From assembly GCF_009184865.1 (NCBI RefSeq), contig NZ_CP045096.1, positions 9,176,001-9,240,000 on the forward strand: a stretch of 64,000 bases of DNA, written 5' to 3'. Both the position numbers and the translations under genes were made by a program. Below the pieces are notes generated by a model. The model saw nothing but the letters and a program-made list of their open reading frames with translations, searched no databases and had not been told where the DNA came from. This stretch comes from Streptomyces phaeolivaceus (GTDB lineage Bacteria > Actinomycetota > Actinomycetes > Streptomycetales > Streptomycetaceae). This document shows positions 25,511 to 34,395 of the stretch, piece after piece (within the stretch, counting starts at the first letter, position 1; each line of letters opens with the position of its first letter).

Positions 25511-26808
25511 AGGCCACGCCCTCCGCACACGTACGGAGCCGCTACGAACGTGCTCCGTCGTTCGCCGAGACGTTCACCGGACCGGGCCGACGAAGTCTGC
25601 TCCCGGGCGGCTTCGGCCGCTCCACGTTCGCGATCGCACCACGTGTCCCCATGGTCATGAAGGGGAGCGGTCACTGGATCTTCGACGAGGACGGACGTCG
25701 CCTCATCGACCTGAACAACAACTTCACCGCGCTCATCCACGGACATGCCCACCCGGAGGTCACCGAAGCGGCTCGGCAAGCCCTCGCGGACGGCGCCTCG
25801 TTCGGGTTGCCGACCGCTCATGAACTCGCGCACGCCTCGACGATGCTCGACCGCATCCGCTACATGGACCAGATCCGCTACTGCAACTCCGGTTCGGAGG
25901 CCGTGATGCTGGCGGTCCGGGTCGCTCGGGCGGTGACCGGGCGCGACCAGGTCGTCTTCGTGCGCTCCGCCTACCACGGGACGTCCGACGTGGCGCTCGC
26001 TCCCGGAGGGGAACGCTCCCGCCGGGGTGTTCCGGAGGGTGTCCTGCGCGACACCCATGACGTAGGAATGAACGATCTCGTCGGGCTGCGCGATGTCTTC
26101 GCGGGCCACGGTAGGAACATCTCCTCACTGGTCCTGGACCCCATGCCGAACCGGGTCGGCCTCGTCGCTGCGACGACCGAATTCCTCACGGAGGCCAGGC
26201 GCCTCTGCGACGAGGCGGGTGCGTTGCTGGTGGCCGACGAGGTGATCGCCCTGCGTCAGGCCTACGCGGGCGCGGTATGCGCCGCGGGGGTGGTACCCGA
26301 CCTGCTGACTGTGGGAAAGATCATCGGCGGCGGGCTGCCGATCGGCGCGGTCCTCGGCCGCGAGGAGACCATGTCGAGGCTCGATCCGTTCTCGCCCACG
26401 GGGCTGGAGCACGGCGGGACCTTCAGCGGGAACCCGGTCTCCATGGCGGCCGGCGCCGTGGGCATGCGACTGTTCCCCCGCTCGGAGGTCGACCGCCTCA
26501 ACGGCCTCGGCGACCTCGTCAGGTCGTCACTGGCGGAACGCCTGCCCGTCCACGGATGCGAGGTACGGGGCAGCGGCTCGCTCTTGCGGGTCTTTCCCTC
26601 GGAGCCGGGTGCCCTCGGCGGGAAGACCTTTCACACGACGCTGTGGTGGGAGGCGTACGAGCGAGGTCTGCTCCTGACCCAGAACGGACTGGCGTGTCTG
26701 TCGACCCCGATGGACGAAGACGTCGCCCACGACATCGTCGACCGGCTGGCGGACGCGGTCGCGGTGACCGCCCGGTCGGCGGCGGACCGCCCGGACAGAA
26801 CCGGCTGA
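25507..26808 (+). CDS. Class III aminotransferase, glutamate-1-semialdehyde aminomutase-like
   Basis: A 433-residue PLP enzyme. It starts like HemL-type proteins (TFTGPGRRSLLPGGFGRSTF) and carries NSGSEAVMLAVRVARAVTGR, YHGTSDVAL, LVADEVIALR and the Schiff-base Lys in VGKIIGGGLPIGAV, then GTFSGNPVSMAAG. Catabolic location and co-regulation argue against haem synthesis. It is more likely a transaminase acting on an amino acid or amine of the pathway, a common fate of HemL-like paralogues in actinomycetes. The start overlaps the 54-aa frame by four bases. RidA, thioesterase, VOC and DadA-like genes follow on the same strand. Confidence 0.85.
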   Translation: MKATPSAHVRSRYERAPSFAETFTGPGRRSLLPGGFGRSTFAIAPRVPMVMKGSGHWIFDEDGRRLIDLNNNFTALIHGHAHPEVTEAARQALADGASFGLPTAHELAHASTMLDRIRYMDQIRYCNSGSEAVMLAVRVARAVTGRDQVVFVRSAYHGTSDVALAPGGERSRRGVPEGVLRDTHDVGMNDLVGLRDVFAGHGRNISSLVLDPMPNRVGLVAATTEFLTEARRLCDEAGALLVADEVIALRQAYAGAVCAAGVVPDLLTVGKIIGGGLPIGAVLGREETMSRLDPFSPTGLEHGGTFSGNPVSMAAGAVGMRLFPRSEVDRLNGLGDLVRSSLAERLPVHGCEVRGSGSLLRVFPSEPGALGGKTFHTTLWWEAYERGLLLTQNGLACLSTPMDEDVAHDIVDRLADAVAVTARSAADRPDRTG

Positions 26809-26860
26809 CGAGGGGCGTTCGGCCCCTCACGAATCGGCCGGAACGAGAGAGGAAGCAACG

Positions 26861-27235
26861 ATGTCCGATGCTGTGGACTGGCATGCGGTGATGGGCTTCA
26901 GGCCCGTGGTCCGTAAGGGCCCGCTCGTCGCCGTCTCGGGTGTGGGAGGCCGTCGGGACGCCGACGGTGAGTTCGTCGACGGCGACACCTACGCCCAGAC
27001 GGTCGCGGCCCTGCGGAAGATCGAGCGGAGTCTGGCCTCGGTGGGGGCCGGTGTGCGGCACGTCGTGCACACCCGGGTCTACCTTCGCAACGCCGAGGAC
27101 TGGCCGCTCGCGGGCCGTGCCCACGGTGAGATGTTCGCCACCGGCGATGTCGCGCTGACCATGGTGGAGGCGAAGCTCGTCGACCCCGAGATGCTCGTCG
27201 AACTGGACGTCCTCGCGTGGCTGCCGGAGAGCTGA
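26861..27235 (+). CDS. RidA/YjgF-family protein
   Basis: A 124-residue member of the Rid family, trimeric proteins that hydrolyse reactive enamine/imine intermediates of PLP and flavin amino-acid chemistry. Visible marks are GPLVAVSGVGG, ALRKIERSLASVGAGVRHVV and HTRVYLRNAEDW. In true RidA an Arg (R105) in the VARLP block is essential for deaminase activity; the equivalent here reads VEAKLVDPEMLVELD, with Lys at that place. It is therefore a Rid1-7-like relative with probably different activity. Its position between a transaminase and a flavin amine oxidase fits imine handling. Confidence 0.82.
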   Translation: MSDAVDWHAVMGFRPVVRKGPLVAVSGVGGRRDADGEFVDGDTYAQTVAALRKIERSLASVGAGVRHVVHTRVYLRNAEDWPLAGRAHGEMFATGDVALTMVEAKLVDPEMLVELDVLAWLPES

Positions 27236-27416
27236 GGCGCATCGCCCCGCTCCGTCGAGGGTCTCCGCGCCCCCGAGGACCTCGGTGCCGGGCGCCCCGG
27301 TTCGGCCACGGAGCCCGGGAGAACACCTGGTCGAGCACGACGTTCACCGGCCGCGGCGGCCCCGCTGCCGACGGCACCCCAGCCCCAGCCATCCAGCCCG
27401 ACGGAGGACGAAACGC

Positions 27417-27827
27417 GTGTCGGCATCGAACATCACCAGGGAGTCGGTCCGTGTCCACCTGCGCTGGCGCGACCTGGACGCCTTCGGCCACCTGTACCAC
27501 GCGACGATGGTCGAGCTTCTCGACGAGGCCCGCGCCGCGTGGATTGCCAGGTTCCTCTCGCCGGAGGCCGGCGACGGTCACGTCATCGCGCGGATCGACG
27601 TCTCCTACCTGGCCGAGGTGACCCGCGCCGACAGATGGCTGGAGGTGGGCATCGCCGTCGACCGCATCGGTACCTCCAGCCTCGTGCTCTCGGAGACCGT
27701 GCGAAACATCGCCGATGTGGTGGTCGCCAAGTCCCGGACCACGGTGGTGATGTGGGACGCGGCGGAACACGGGGCAAGGGCCCTCTCTCCGGCCGAGCGC
27801 GGTGCGCTGGCCGCCGAGGAGGCGTAG
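27417..27827 (+). CDS. Hot-dog-fold acyl-CoA thioesterase (4HBT type)
   Basis: A 136-residue thioesterase. The motif RWRDLDAFGHLYHATMVELLDEAR contains the catalytic Asp and His of the 4-hydroxybenzoyl-CoA thioesterase superfamily on its long helix. IDVSYLAEVTRADRWLEV follows. The start is GTG, eight bases after GGAGGACG. It lies 181 bases after the RidA gene; a weak promoter could sit in that gap, but I see no second GntR site. Which acyl-CoA it hydrolyses is unknown. It is the second thioesterase in the presumed regulon. Confidence 0.82.
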   Translation: MSASNITRESVRVHLRWRDLDAFGHLYHATMVELLDEARAAWIARFLSPEAGDGHVIARIDVSYLAEVTRADRWLEVGIAVDRIGTSSLVLSETVRNIADVVVAKSRTTVVMWDAAEHGARALSPAERGALAAEEA

Positions 27828-28059
27828 CCGTGCGGGGGCGGTCCGTGGCGACGGTCGGCCGCACGTCCGTGGTGAACGCCTCGTGGGGAACACCGTGCGC
27901 CGAAAGCGCTCACGTCCTGGTTGTTCCGTGCCACGCGCGGGCCCCTCGGATATCCGGGCCCGGCCGGCGGGACCACCCTTCCGTACCGCGTGGTCGTCCC
28001 CGCACGGCGGCGGCCGACGCGCACCGCTCCTGGCGCCCCGGCCGGCGAGTGCCGCTGAC

Positions 28060-28875
28060 ATGACCGGCACCGAGTTCGACCACACGTCCTTGGCGACGCG
28101 TGCGGCGGGCCCCTGGCTGAGCCGGGTGACCCGGGAGCTGGGAGCCACCGTGGTCATGGGGGAGGAGGTTCCCGGGTTCCGGTACGTCATGTGCCGGGTG
28201 GGTCCGTGGGACGGCTGCTCGGGACTGGAGCTGATGGAACCACGCCCCGGTACCGGGCGGAACTTCCTGAGCCGTTTCCTCGACACGCACGGCGAGGGCC
28301 CCCACCACCTGACGTTCGTGGTCCCGGCGCTGGAGGAGACGATCCGTGACGCGGAGCGGCTAGGACTGCGTCTCGTCCAGACCGATCTGACCAACCCGCG
28401 CTGGCGTGAGACGTTCGTCGTGCCGGACCCCACCCACGGTGTGGTGATACAGATCGCCGACACCACCTCCCCGGCACCGGACGTCTCGGCGCTGGCGACG
28501 GGGAAGCGGGACACCGGTTCCCTGCCGCTGCACCGGCTGGGCTCCGACCGCGCCTGGTGGGAGCCCCACGTCCGCGATCCGGTTCGCACCGCCACCCTGG
28601 TGTCGACGACTCTGCGCTCGACCGACCTCGCGTGCAGCCACCGCCTCTTCGCCGATGTCCTCGGCGGGCACCCGCGCCGGCTCGCCGACGGCGCCGTCGA
28701 GTTCACCTGGGCCAGGGGGACGCTGGTCGTGGAGCCGGCGAGCACACCGGGTGTCTCCCATCTGTCGATCGCCGACGGCCCCGTCGGCGGGTTCACCGTC
28801 GTCGGCACACCCTGCCGCGGCGACGAGATCACCCGGCTCACCACGGATCGTCGTTCTCGAAGGAGATCACGGTGA
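28060..28875 (+). CDS. VOC-superfamily (glyoxalase/dioxygenase fold) protein
   Basis: A 271-residue protein with two VOC-like halves: FDHTSLATRAAGPWLSRVTRELGA... EGPHHLTFVVPALEETIRDAERLG in the first, and LVSTTLRSTDLACSHRLFADVLGG... GVSHLSIADG in the second. His residues in FDHTSL and HHLTF and Glu in LELMEP could bind a metal in the first half. Members include lyases, epimerases and extradiol dioxygenases, so no reaction can be assigned. The final GTGA overlap couples it to the flavoprotein behind it. In-frame codons upstream of the chosen ATG are low-complexity and not conserved. Confidence 0.75.
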   Translation: MTGTEFDHTSLATRAAGPWLSRVTRELGATVVMGEEVPGFRYVMCRVGPWDGCSGLELMEPRPGTGRNFLSRFLDTHGEGPHHLTFVVPALEETIRDAERLGLRLVQTDLTNPRWRETFVVPDPTHGVVIQIADTTSPAPDVSALATGKRDTGSLPLHRLGSDRAWWEPHVRDPVRTATLVSTTLRSTDLACSHRLFADVLGGHPRRLADGAVEFTWARGTLVVEPASTPGVSHLSIADGPVGGFTVVGTPCRGDEITRLTTDRRSRRRSR

Positions 28876-30005
28876 AGGTCGTCGTCATCGGCGCGGGCTC
28901 CCTGGGGCTCGGCGCCGCGTCCCGCCTTGTCGAGGCGCCGGGAGCAGATGTTGTCGTGCTGGACAAGCAGCACGCGGCGGCGGGGTCGTCCGGCCGGTCG
29001 GCCGGTGTCTTCAGCCGTCTCTACAACGACGCGCACGACATCGCGCTGCGCATCCGCACGATCGAGCTCATCGAACAGCTCGCGGACACCCAGGGCCTCA
29101 CCCTGCGCCGGATCGGGCTGCTGCGCCTGGCTCGCACCCCGCAGGACCTCGACGCGCTCGCCGCATCGCTGGAGACGCAGACCCGCCTCGGTGTGCGCTC
29201 TTCCCGACTGCTCACCCCCGGGGAACTGCCGGATGTGGTGCCGATCAGTACCGAAGGCGTCCTCGGCGCGATCCACAACGCCGAGGACGGGTATCTCGAC
29301 GGCGCGGAACTGTGCGGGGCCATGGCGGCGAAGATCCGGGAGCACGGCGGCCAGGTCCGCGGCCAGGCCGAGGTGACATCGGTCGTGCGCCGCCCGGCGT
29401 CCGGCTTCCGGCTCGAACTGGCCGACGGCACCGTGCTCGACGCGGACGTCGTGGTGAACGCCGCGGGCGCCTGGGCCGGGCCCGTCGGTGATCTGCTCGA
29501 CGCGCCCGTGGCCATGGCCAACGAGCGGCACGAGGCGTTCGTCCTGCAACTGCCCAAGGCCTACGCGGGCCCGGTTCTGCCGATGACCATGGACTACGTG
29601 GTGGGCGCGGACGATCCCGGTGTCTACTTCCGGCACGAAGGAAAGGACCAGGTCATCGCCGGCATGCACTCGAACTCCGTCGTCGGGCACACCGACGGCG
29701 ATCCGGAGGTGTCGACGGCACCGACGGACGAGGGCGCCGAGGAGGTCCTGGAACGGCTCGCGCGGCTGCTGCCGGACATCGAGTTCGGGTACCGCGGCGG
29801 ATGGACCGGCATCTACCCGCACTCCAGGACCGGCACGTTCGTCGTCGGTGAACACCCCGCGACGCCGGGCGTCTTCGTGGTGGCGGGCGGCGGCGGCATC
29901 GGCGTCAACATGGGCCCCGTCCTGGGCGAGATCGTCGCCGACCAGATCCTGTACGGAGCGTCCCGGCGATTCCAGATCCCCGACAGCTGGGCCCCCGGCC
30001 GGTAG
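28872..30005 (+). CDS. DadA/SoxB-like FAD-dependent amine or amino-acid oxidoreductase
   Basis: A 377-residue DAO-fold flavoprotein. The FAD motif VVIGAGSLGLGAASRL begins at residue 3, SGRSAGVFSRLYND follows where sarcosine oxidase-type enzymes contact FAD, and the C-terminal GEHPATPGVFVVAGGGGIGVNMGPVLGEIVAD closes the fold. Relatives oxidise sarcosine, glycine or D-amino acids. The second position after GxGxxG reads S-L-G-L-G, a slight variation. GTG start overlaps the VOC stop and AAGGAG lies nine bases upstream. As the last gene of the aminotransferase operon it would deliver an imine, which fits RidA. Confidence 0.83.
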   Translation: MKVVVIGAGSLGLGAASRLVEAPGADVVVLDKQHAAAGSSGRSAGVFSRLYNDAHDIALRIRTIELIEQLADTQGLTLRRIGLLRLARTPQDLDALAASLETQTRLGVRSSRLLTPGELPDVVPISTEGVLGAIHNAEDGYLDGAELCGAMAAKIREHGGQVRGQAEVTSVVRRPASGFRLELADGTVLDADVVVNAAGAWAGPVGDLLDAPVAMANERHEAFVLQLPKAYAGPVLPMTMDYVVGADDPGVYFRHEGKDQVIAGMHSNSVVGHTDGDPEVSTAPTDEGAEEVLERLARLLPDIEFGYRGGWTGIYPHSRTGTFVVGEHPATPGVFVVAGGGGIGVNMGPVLGEIVADQILYGASRRFQIPDSWAPGR

Positions 30006-30132
30006 GTCCGTACCGGGCGAGGGCCCCTTCGGTGCCGGCGGGCCGCGCATCCGAACCCTGAGCCGACGCGAGGGTGCGATGTCCGTCACTGGGCCCCGAA
30101 GCGCTTGACGAGTCACTCCGCCGAACCTTTAC

Positions 30133-30148
30133 TGAGAGCGCGCTCTCA
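30133..30148. promoter_or_regulatory. Palindromic TetR operator
   Basis: TGAGAGCGCGCTCTCA, a perfect 16-bp palindrome, lies 30 bases upstream of the TetR start, with a degenerate second copy (AGTGCGCTCTCAT) beside it at about 30154-30166. The GAGAGCGCGCTCTC form is typical of TetR sites, so autoregulation of the cassette is likely. Confidence 0.78.
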
Positions 30149-30178
30149 ATCGGAGTGCGCTCTCATCAAGGATGGGTC

Positions 30179-30829
30179 ATGGGGAACGACACTGCCTCCA
30201 CCGCCACGACCGGACTGCGTGAACGGGCCCGGCGCCGGCGTCTGGAGAGCATCCGGGCGGCGGCGGGCGAGCTCTTCGCCAGCAAGGGATTCGAGGCGGT
30301 CTCCACCAAGGAGGTCGCGGAACAGGCAGGGGTGGGTGAGGCCACCCTCTTCCGTTACGTGCCCTCCAAGACCGACCTCCTCCTCCTGGTCGTCGGGGAG
30401 CGGGTCTCCGACCTCGTCACACAGTTGGAGGCCCAGGACAGGCAGGCACCGCGCGCCGACGGGAGGTCCTACGTCGACCGGGTCGACCGCGTCTACGCGG
30501 CACGCGCCCACATGTACGTCCAGGACCCGCTCAGCATCGCGGCGTTCATGCTCCAGGGCCTTGACGCGCAATCCGGCATGCGCAGCCAGAGCGTCGCCGC
30601 GGGCGACCGGGTCATCCACCTGGTGACCGAAGCGCTCGCGGAGGGACAGCGGGCCGGTGTCCTCGTCGGCACCGTCGACCCGGCCATGGTCGCGCTGAAC
30701 TGCAACGGCGTCTACATCCACGAGATCAGCCGGTCGCCGGTGCGGGGCTTCGACCCGGCGACGTTCCCCGAAAGGCTCGCGGCCAGGCTGTTCGCGCAGC
30801 TCGACCCCCTTGTCCTCGACGGCTCCTGA
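30179..30829 (+). CDS. TetR-family regulator of the Baeyer-Villiger cassette
   Basis: A 216-residue TetR protein. The DNA-binding domain is at the N-terminus: IRAAAGELFASKGFEAVSTK, then EVAEQAGVGEATLFRYVPSKTDLLL. The C-terminal part is the variable ligand domain. It starts 30 bases after a perfect palindrome and precedes, on the same strand, the hydrolase-BVMO-alcohol dehydrogenase genes. It is thus likely an autoregulated repressor of all four genes, induced by a pathway substrate such as an alcohol or ketone. Confidence 0.9.
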   Translation: MGNDTASTATTGLRERARRRRLESIRAAAGELFASKGFEAVSTKEVAEQAGVGEATLFRYVPSKTDLLLLVVGERVSDLVTQLEAQDRQAPRADGRSYVDRVDRVYAARAHMYVQDPLSIAAFMLQGLDAQSGMRSQSVAAGDRVIHLVTEALAEGQRAGVLVGTVDPAMVALNCNGVYIHEISRSPVRGFDPATFPERLAARLFAQLDPLVLDGS

Positions 30830-30867
30830 CCCGGCACCACCCCCGCGACGCAGAACGGGAGCAGCAC

Positions 30868-31716
30868 ATGATCCACCCCGATGCCCGTGTGACACGGGTT
30901 CGCGTCGGCCACGACGACGTGAGTGCACACGACACGGGTGCCCCTGACGACCCGCGTGCGCCGATCGTCCTCGTCCACGGGACCGGCGGAACCACACGCG
31001 GCCACTTCGAGACCGTCTACCCCCTGCTCGCCCAGCACCACCGGGTGATCGGGATCGATCTGGCGACCCCCGCCGGTGCCCGGCTGGACGTCTCCGACCT
31101 CGGTGACCAGGTTCTGGCCGTCCTGCGCGACCGGTCCCCCGCCCGCCCGGCCCATCTGGTCGGGTACTCCCTGGGCGCCGTGGTGGCCGCCGAGGTGGCG
31201 GCGCGGGAGCCGCTCGCCGTCGAGAGTCTGGTCCTGCTCGCCGGCTGGGTCAGGACCGACAACCAGCAGCGGCTGCGCAACGACCTCTGGCACGCGCTGC
31301 GGTCCCTGGACGACGACGGCGACGCCCTGGCCAGATTCCGGGTATTCACGGCCCACGGCCAGCCCTATCTGAGCCGCCGCTCGGCGGCGCAGATCGAGGA
31401 ACTCGTGACGGCCCGGCGCCCCCAGCGGATTCCACCGGAGGTCATGGACCTCAACCGGCGCGTCGACCTGACGGCCGTGCTCGGCGCGATCCAGGCGCCG
31501 ACCCTGGTCGTGGGTGCCATCCACGACCAGATGGTGCCCTTCCAGCACGCCGAACGGATGCTGGGCGCGATCGCCGACGCCCGCCTCGCGGCCGTGTCGT
31601 CCGGTCACGCCATGACCATCGAACGGCCCGCGCAGATAGCGTCGCTGGTCCTCGACTTCGTGGCGTCCCCGCGGGCCCGGCCCGCCGGTTCGGTCCTGCC
31701 CGCCCTCACCGTCTGA
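30868..31716 (+). CDS. Alpha/beta-fold hydrolase (ester or lactone hydrolase)
   Basis: A 282-residue alpha/beta hydrolase. The oxyanion HGTGGTTRG block is near residue 37, the nucleophile Ser lies in VGYSLGAVVAAEV, an acid in VGAIHDQMVP, and the catalytic His in SSGHAMTIERP. Together with the BVMO and alcohol dehydrogenase that follow it suggests hydrolysis of the ester or lactone made by Baeyer-Villiger oxidation. It begins 38 bases after the TetR stop with GGGAGCAGC upstream of the ATG, so it is probably cotranscribed. Confidence 0.85.
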   Translation: MIHPDARVTRVRVGHDDVSAHDTGAPDDPRAPIVLVHGTGGTTRGHFETVYPLLAQHHRVIGIDLATPAGARLDVSDLGDQVLAVLRDRSPARPAHLVGYSLGAVVAAEVAAREPLAVESLVLLAGWVRTDNQQRLRNDLWHALRSLDDDGDALARFRVFTAHGQPYLSRRSAAQIEELVTARRPQRIPPEVMDLNRRVDLTAVLGAIQAPTLVVGAIHDQMVPFQHAERMLGAIADARLAAVSSGHAMTIERPAQIASLVLDFVASPRARPAGSVLPALTV

Positions 31717-31757
31717 ACGCGGCCGACCGAGCGCCGGCCGACAGGGAGAACTCCATC

Positions 31758-33227
31758 GTGATGTCGTACGACACCATCATCATCGGCGCCGGATTCGCGG
31801 GCCTCGGCGCGGCGGTCGGCCTGAAGCGGGACACCGACCGCTCCTTCCTCGTCCTCGAACGGGGCGGGGACGTGGGCGGGACCTGGCGCGACAACCGATA
31901 CCCGGGCGCGGCCTGCGACGTGCCGTCACACCTCTACTCCTTCTCCTGGCACCCGAACCCCGACTGGTCGCGGGTGTTCGCCCCGCAGCCGGAAATCCTC
32001 GACTACCTCCGAGGGATCGTGGATCACCACGGCCTCGGCGAGCACCTCCGCTTCGGCTCCGAGGTCGTCGAGGTCCGCTGGGACGGGGCCGAGGAGCGGT
32101 GGCTCGTCCGCACGACGCACGACGAGTTCCACTGCGCGGTCGTGATCGTCGCGGTGGGCCACCTGTCCGAGCCCAGGACGCCGGCCATCCAGGGACTCGA
32201 CGGGTTCGGCGGACCGGTGTTCCACTCGGCCGCCTGGGACGACGAGGTCGACCTCGCCGGCAGGCGGGTCGGGGTGGTGGGTTCCGGGGCGAGCGCGGTC
32301 CAGGTCGTCCCCGGGATCGCCGACGACGTGGCCGGACTCGTGGTCTTCCAGCGCTCGGCGCCCTACGTCACCCCACGGCCCGACCGCGCCTACACCGAGG
32401 CGGAGAAACGCACCTTCCGCCGACTCCCCGACACCATGGCCGCCGAACGGGAGGAGTTCTTCTGGGCCAACGAGGAGCGGTACGCACAGCGACGGAGGAT
32501 CCTGCCACTCCTGGAACGGACCGCCGACGAAGCGCTGCGCCACCTCCGCCGACAGATCCCGGACCCCGGCCTCGTCGAGAGACTGACCCCCGACCACACC
32601 CTCGGGTGCAAGCGGGTCCTCAAGTCCGACGACTACTACCCCACCTTCAACCTGCCGCATGTGCGCCTGGAGACTTCGGGCATTGCCCGGGCCGTCGAGG
32701 ACGGCGTCGTCACCGAGGACGGAACGGTCCATCCGCTCGACGTCATCGTGATGTGCACCGGCTTCGAGGCCACCGACCTTCCGATCGCCCACCGGGTGTT
32801 CGGCAGGGACGGCCTCGCACTGAGCGAACACTGGTCCGACGGAATGCGGGCCTACGCCACGACGGCCGTCCACGGGTTCCCCAACCTCTGGATGATCAAC
32901 GGGCCGAACACCGGTCTCGGCCACAACTCAAGCGTGTACATGACCGAGGTGCAGATCGACCACATCATGGGAGCCCTGACCCACATGGCATCGTCGGGCA
33001 CCGGCGTCCTCGAAGTGACCTCGAAGGCCGAGACCGAGTTCGCCGACCACGTCGACCGGCTGAGCCAGGGCACGGTGTGGCTCGACGGCTCGTGCAGCAG
33101 CTGGTACGTCGACCCACGCAGCGGCCGGCTGACCACCCTGTGGCCCGACAGCGCCTACCGATACCGTCAGACGAACGCCGGATTCGACCCCACGGCGTAT
33201 GCCCGCGTCTCGGAGGCCGCCCGATGA
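31758..33227 (+). CDS. Baeyer-Villiger flavin monooxygenase
   Basis: A 489-residue class B flavoprotein monooxygenase that uses FAD, NADPH and O2 to turn a ketone into an ester or lactone. FAD motif IIIGAGFAGLGAAVGL is at the N-terminus. The second Rossmann motif VGVVGSGASAVQVVP follows a BVMO fingerprint, FGGPVFHSAAWDD, which matches FxGxxxHxxxWD. DVIVMCTGFEATD closes the core. The first start is GTG 31758, nine bases from GGGAG; ATG 31761 directly follows and is equally possible. Its stop overlaps the alcohol dehydrogenase start (ATGA). Confidence 0.92.
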   Translation: MMSYDTIIIGAGFAGLGAAVGLKRDTDRSFLVLERGGDVGGTWRDNRYPGAACDVPSHLYSFSWHPNPDWSRVFAPQPEILDYLRGIVDHHGLGEHLRFGSEVVEVRWDGAEERWLVRTTHDEFHCAVVIVAVGHLSEPRTPAIQGLDGFGGPVFHSAAWDDEVDLAGRRVGVVGSGASAVQVVPGIADDVAGLVVFQRSAPYVTPRPDRAYTEAEKRTFRRLPDTMAAEREEFFWANEERYAQRRRILPLLERTADEALRHLRRQIPDPGLVERLTPDHTLGCKRVLKSDDYYPTFNLPHVRLETSGIARAVEDGVVTEDGTVHPLDVIVMCTGFEATDLPIAHRVFGRDGLALSEHWSDGMRAYATTAVHGFPNLWMINGPNTGLGHNSSVYMTEVQIDHIMGALTHMASSGTGVLEVTSKAETEFADHVDRLSQGTVWLDGSCSSWYVDPRSGRLTTLWPDSAYRYRQTNAGFDPTAYARVSEAAR

Positions 33228-34348
33228 GTGCCCGGCCGATCCTCGGGGCCGTGCTCGACCGGATACCGGCCGACAGGCCGTACGACCGCACCCGGCCGCT
33301 GTCGGTCGGGGAGCTGACACTCGCGCCTCCCGGACCGACCGAGGTCCTGGTGCGCATGGAGGCCGCCGGGGTCTGCCACTCCGATCTGTCGGTGGTCGAC
33401 GGGAACCGGGTCCGCCCGGTGCCGATGCTGCTCGGACACGAGGCGGCGGGGCGTGTCCTGGAGGTCGGCTCCCAGGTGGGCGACCTCCGGGCGGGCCAGC
33501 GCCTCGTCATGACGTTCCTGCCCCGCTGCGACGAGTGCCGTGGATGCGCCACGGAGGGCAGGACTCCATGCGAGCGGGGCAGCGCCAGCAACGCAGAGGG
33601 GCACCTGCTGGCCGGGGGGAGTCGGCTGTACCGGGGCTCCGAGCCGGTCCGCCATCATCTCGGGGTCTCCGCGTTCGCGACCCACGCCGTCGTCGACCGG
33701 CGCTCCGTGGTTCCCGTCGCCGACGACGTCCCCGCAGACCTCGCCTCGCTCCTCGGCTGTGCCGTGCTCACCGGAGGTGGCGCCGTGCTCAACGCGGGCC
33801 GCCCCGGCCCCGGTGACGACGTGGCGGTGGTCGGACTGGGGGGCGTCGGGATGGCGGCGCTGCTCACCGCGCTCGCGCTCGGACACGGCCGGGTCGTGGG
33901 AGTGGACGTCTCGAAGGAGAAGCTGCGGACCGCTTCGGAGCTGGGGGCGGACGCGGTGCTCACGCCCGAACAGGCCCTGGAGCAGGGCCTGCGCGCCGCG
34001 GTCGTCGTGGAGGCCGCCGGCAGCGCCCCGGCGTTCGAGACGGCGTTCGCCCTGACGGCGCCGGGCGGGCGTACCGTGGCCACGGGTCTCCCGGGCGCCC
34101 GGGCCAGAGCGAGCATCTCTCCGCTCCTGGTGACCGCGGAGGCCCGGACCGTCATCGGCTCCTACCTCGGATCCGCCGTCCCGCACCGCGACATCCCTCG
34201 GTATGTCGGCCTCTGGCGCGAGGGCCGGCTGCCGCTGGAGCGGCTCATCTCCCACCGACTCCGGTTGCCGGAGATCAACTCGGCGATGGAGCGACTCGCG
34301 GAGGGCTCCGTGCTGCGGCAGGTCGTGATGTTCGACGACGAGAGCTGA
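33224..34348 (+). CDS. Zinc-dependent alcohol dehydrogenase (MDR family)
   Basis: A 374-residue medium-chain alcohol dehydrogenase. Catalytic zinc ligands appear as AAGVCHSD and LLGHEAAG, and the structural zinc loop as CDECRGCATEGRTPC. The NAD Rossmann site is VVGLGGVGMAALL. It would oxidise a secondary or primary alcohol to the ketone or aldehyde. Placed with the BVMO and hydrolase, it completes an alcohol to ketone to ester to acid route like that for cyclic or long-chain alcohols; the actual compound is unknown. A hairpin follows 30 bases after the stop. Confidence 0.9.
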   Translation: MSARPILGAVLDRIPADRPYDRTRPLSVGELTLAPPGPTEVLVRMEAAGVCHSDLSVVDGNRVRPVPMLLGHEAAGRVLEVGSQVGDLRAGQRLVMTFLPRCDECRGCATEGRTPCERGSASNAEGHLLAGGSRLYRGSEPVRHHLGVSAFATHAVVDRRSVVPVADDVPADLASLLGCAVLTGGGAVLNAGRPGPGDDVAVVGLGGVGMAALLTALALGHGRVVGVDVSKEKLRTASELGADAVLTPEQALEQGLRAAVVVEAAGSAPAFETAFALTAPGGRTVATGLPGARARASISPLLVTAEARTVIGSYLGSAVPHRDIPRYVGLWREGRLPLERLISHRLRLPEINSAMERLAEGSVLRQVVMFDDES

Positions 34349-34377
34349 TCACTGGCTCCGTGCGAAGACATCACCGC

Positions 34378-34395
34378 GCGGGCCGACGGGCCCGC
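34378..34395 (+). terminator. Hairpin ending the Baeyer-Villiger cassette; gap 34349-34679
   Basis: GCGGGCC / GGCCCGC stem with a GACG loop, 30 bases after the alcohol dehydrogenase stop. The remaining 284 bases to the convergent transporter gene hold no recognisable gene. Confidence 0.6.

Noticed and set aside
25507..26808. Assignment of the class III aminotransferase as HemL for haem synthesis
   Set aside because: It is behind the catabolic GntR operator and far from any haem gene; catabolic HemL-like paralogues are common.
26898..30116. 1072-codon open frame on the minus strand
   Set aside because: Antisense to RidA, thioesterase, VOC and flavoprotein genes, all with clear family motifs and coupled starts. 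Composition is that of a shadow frame.
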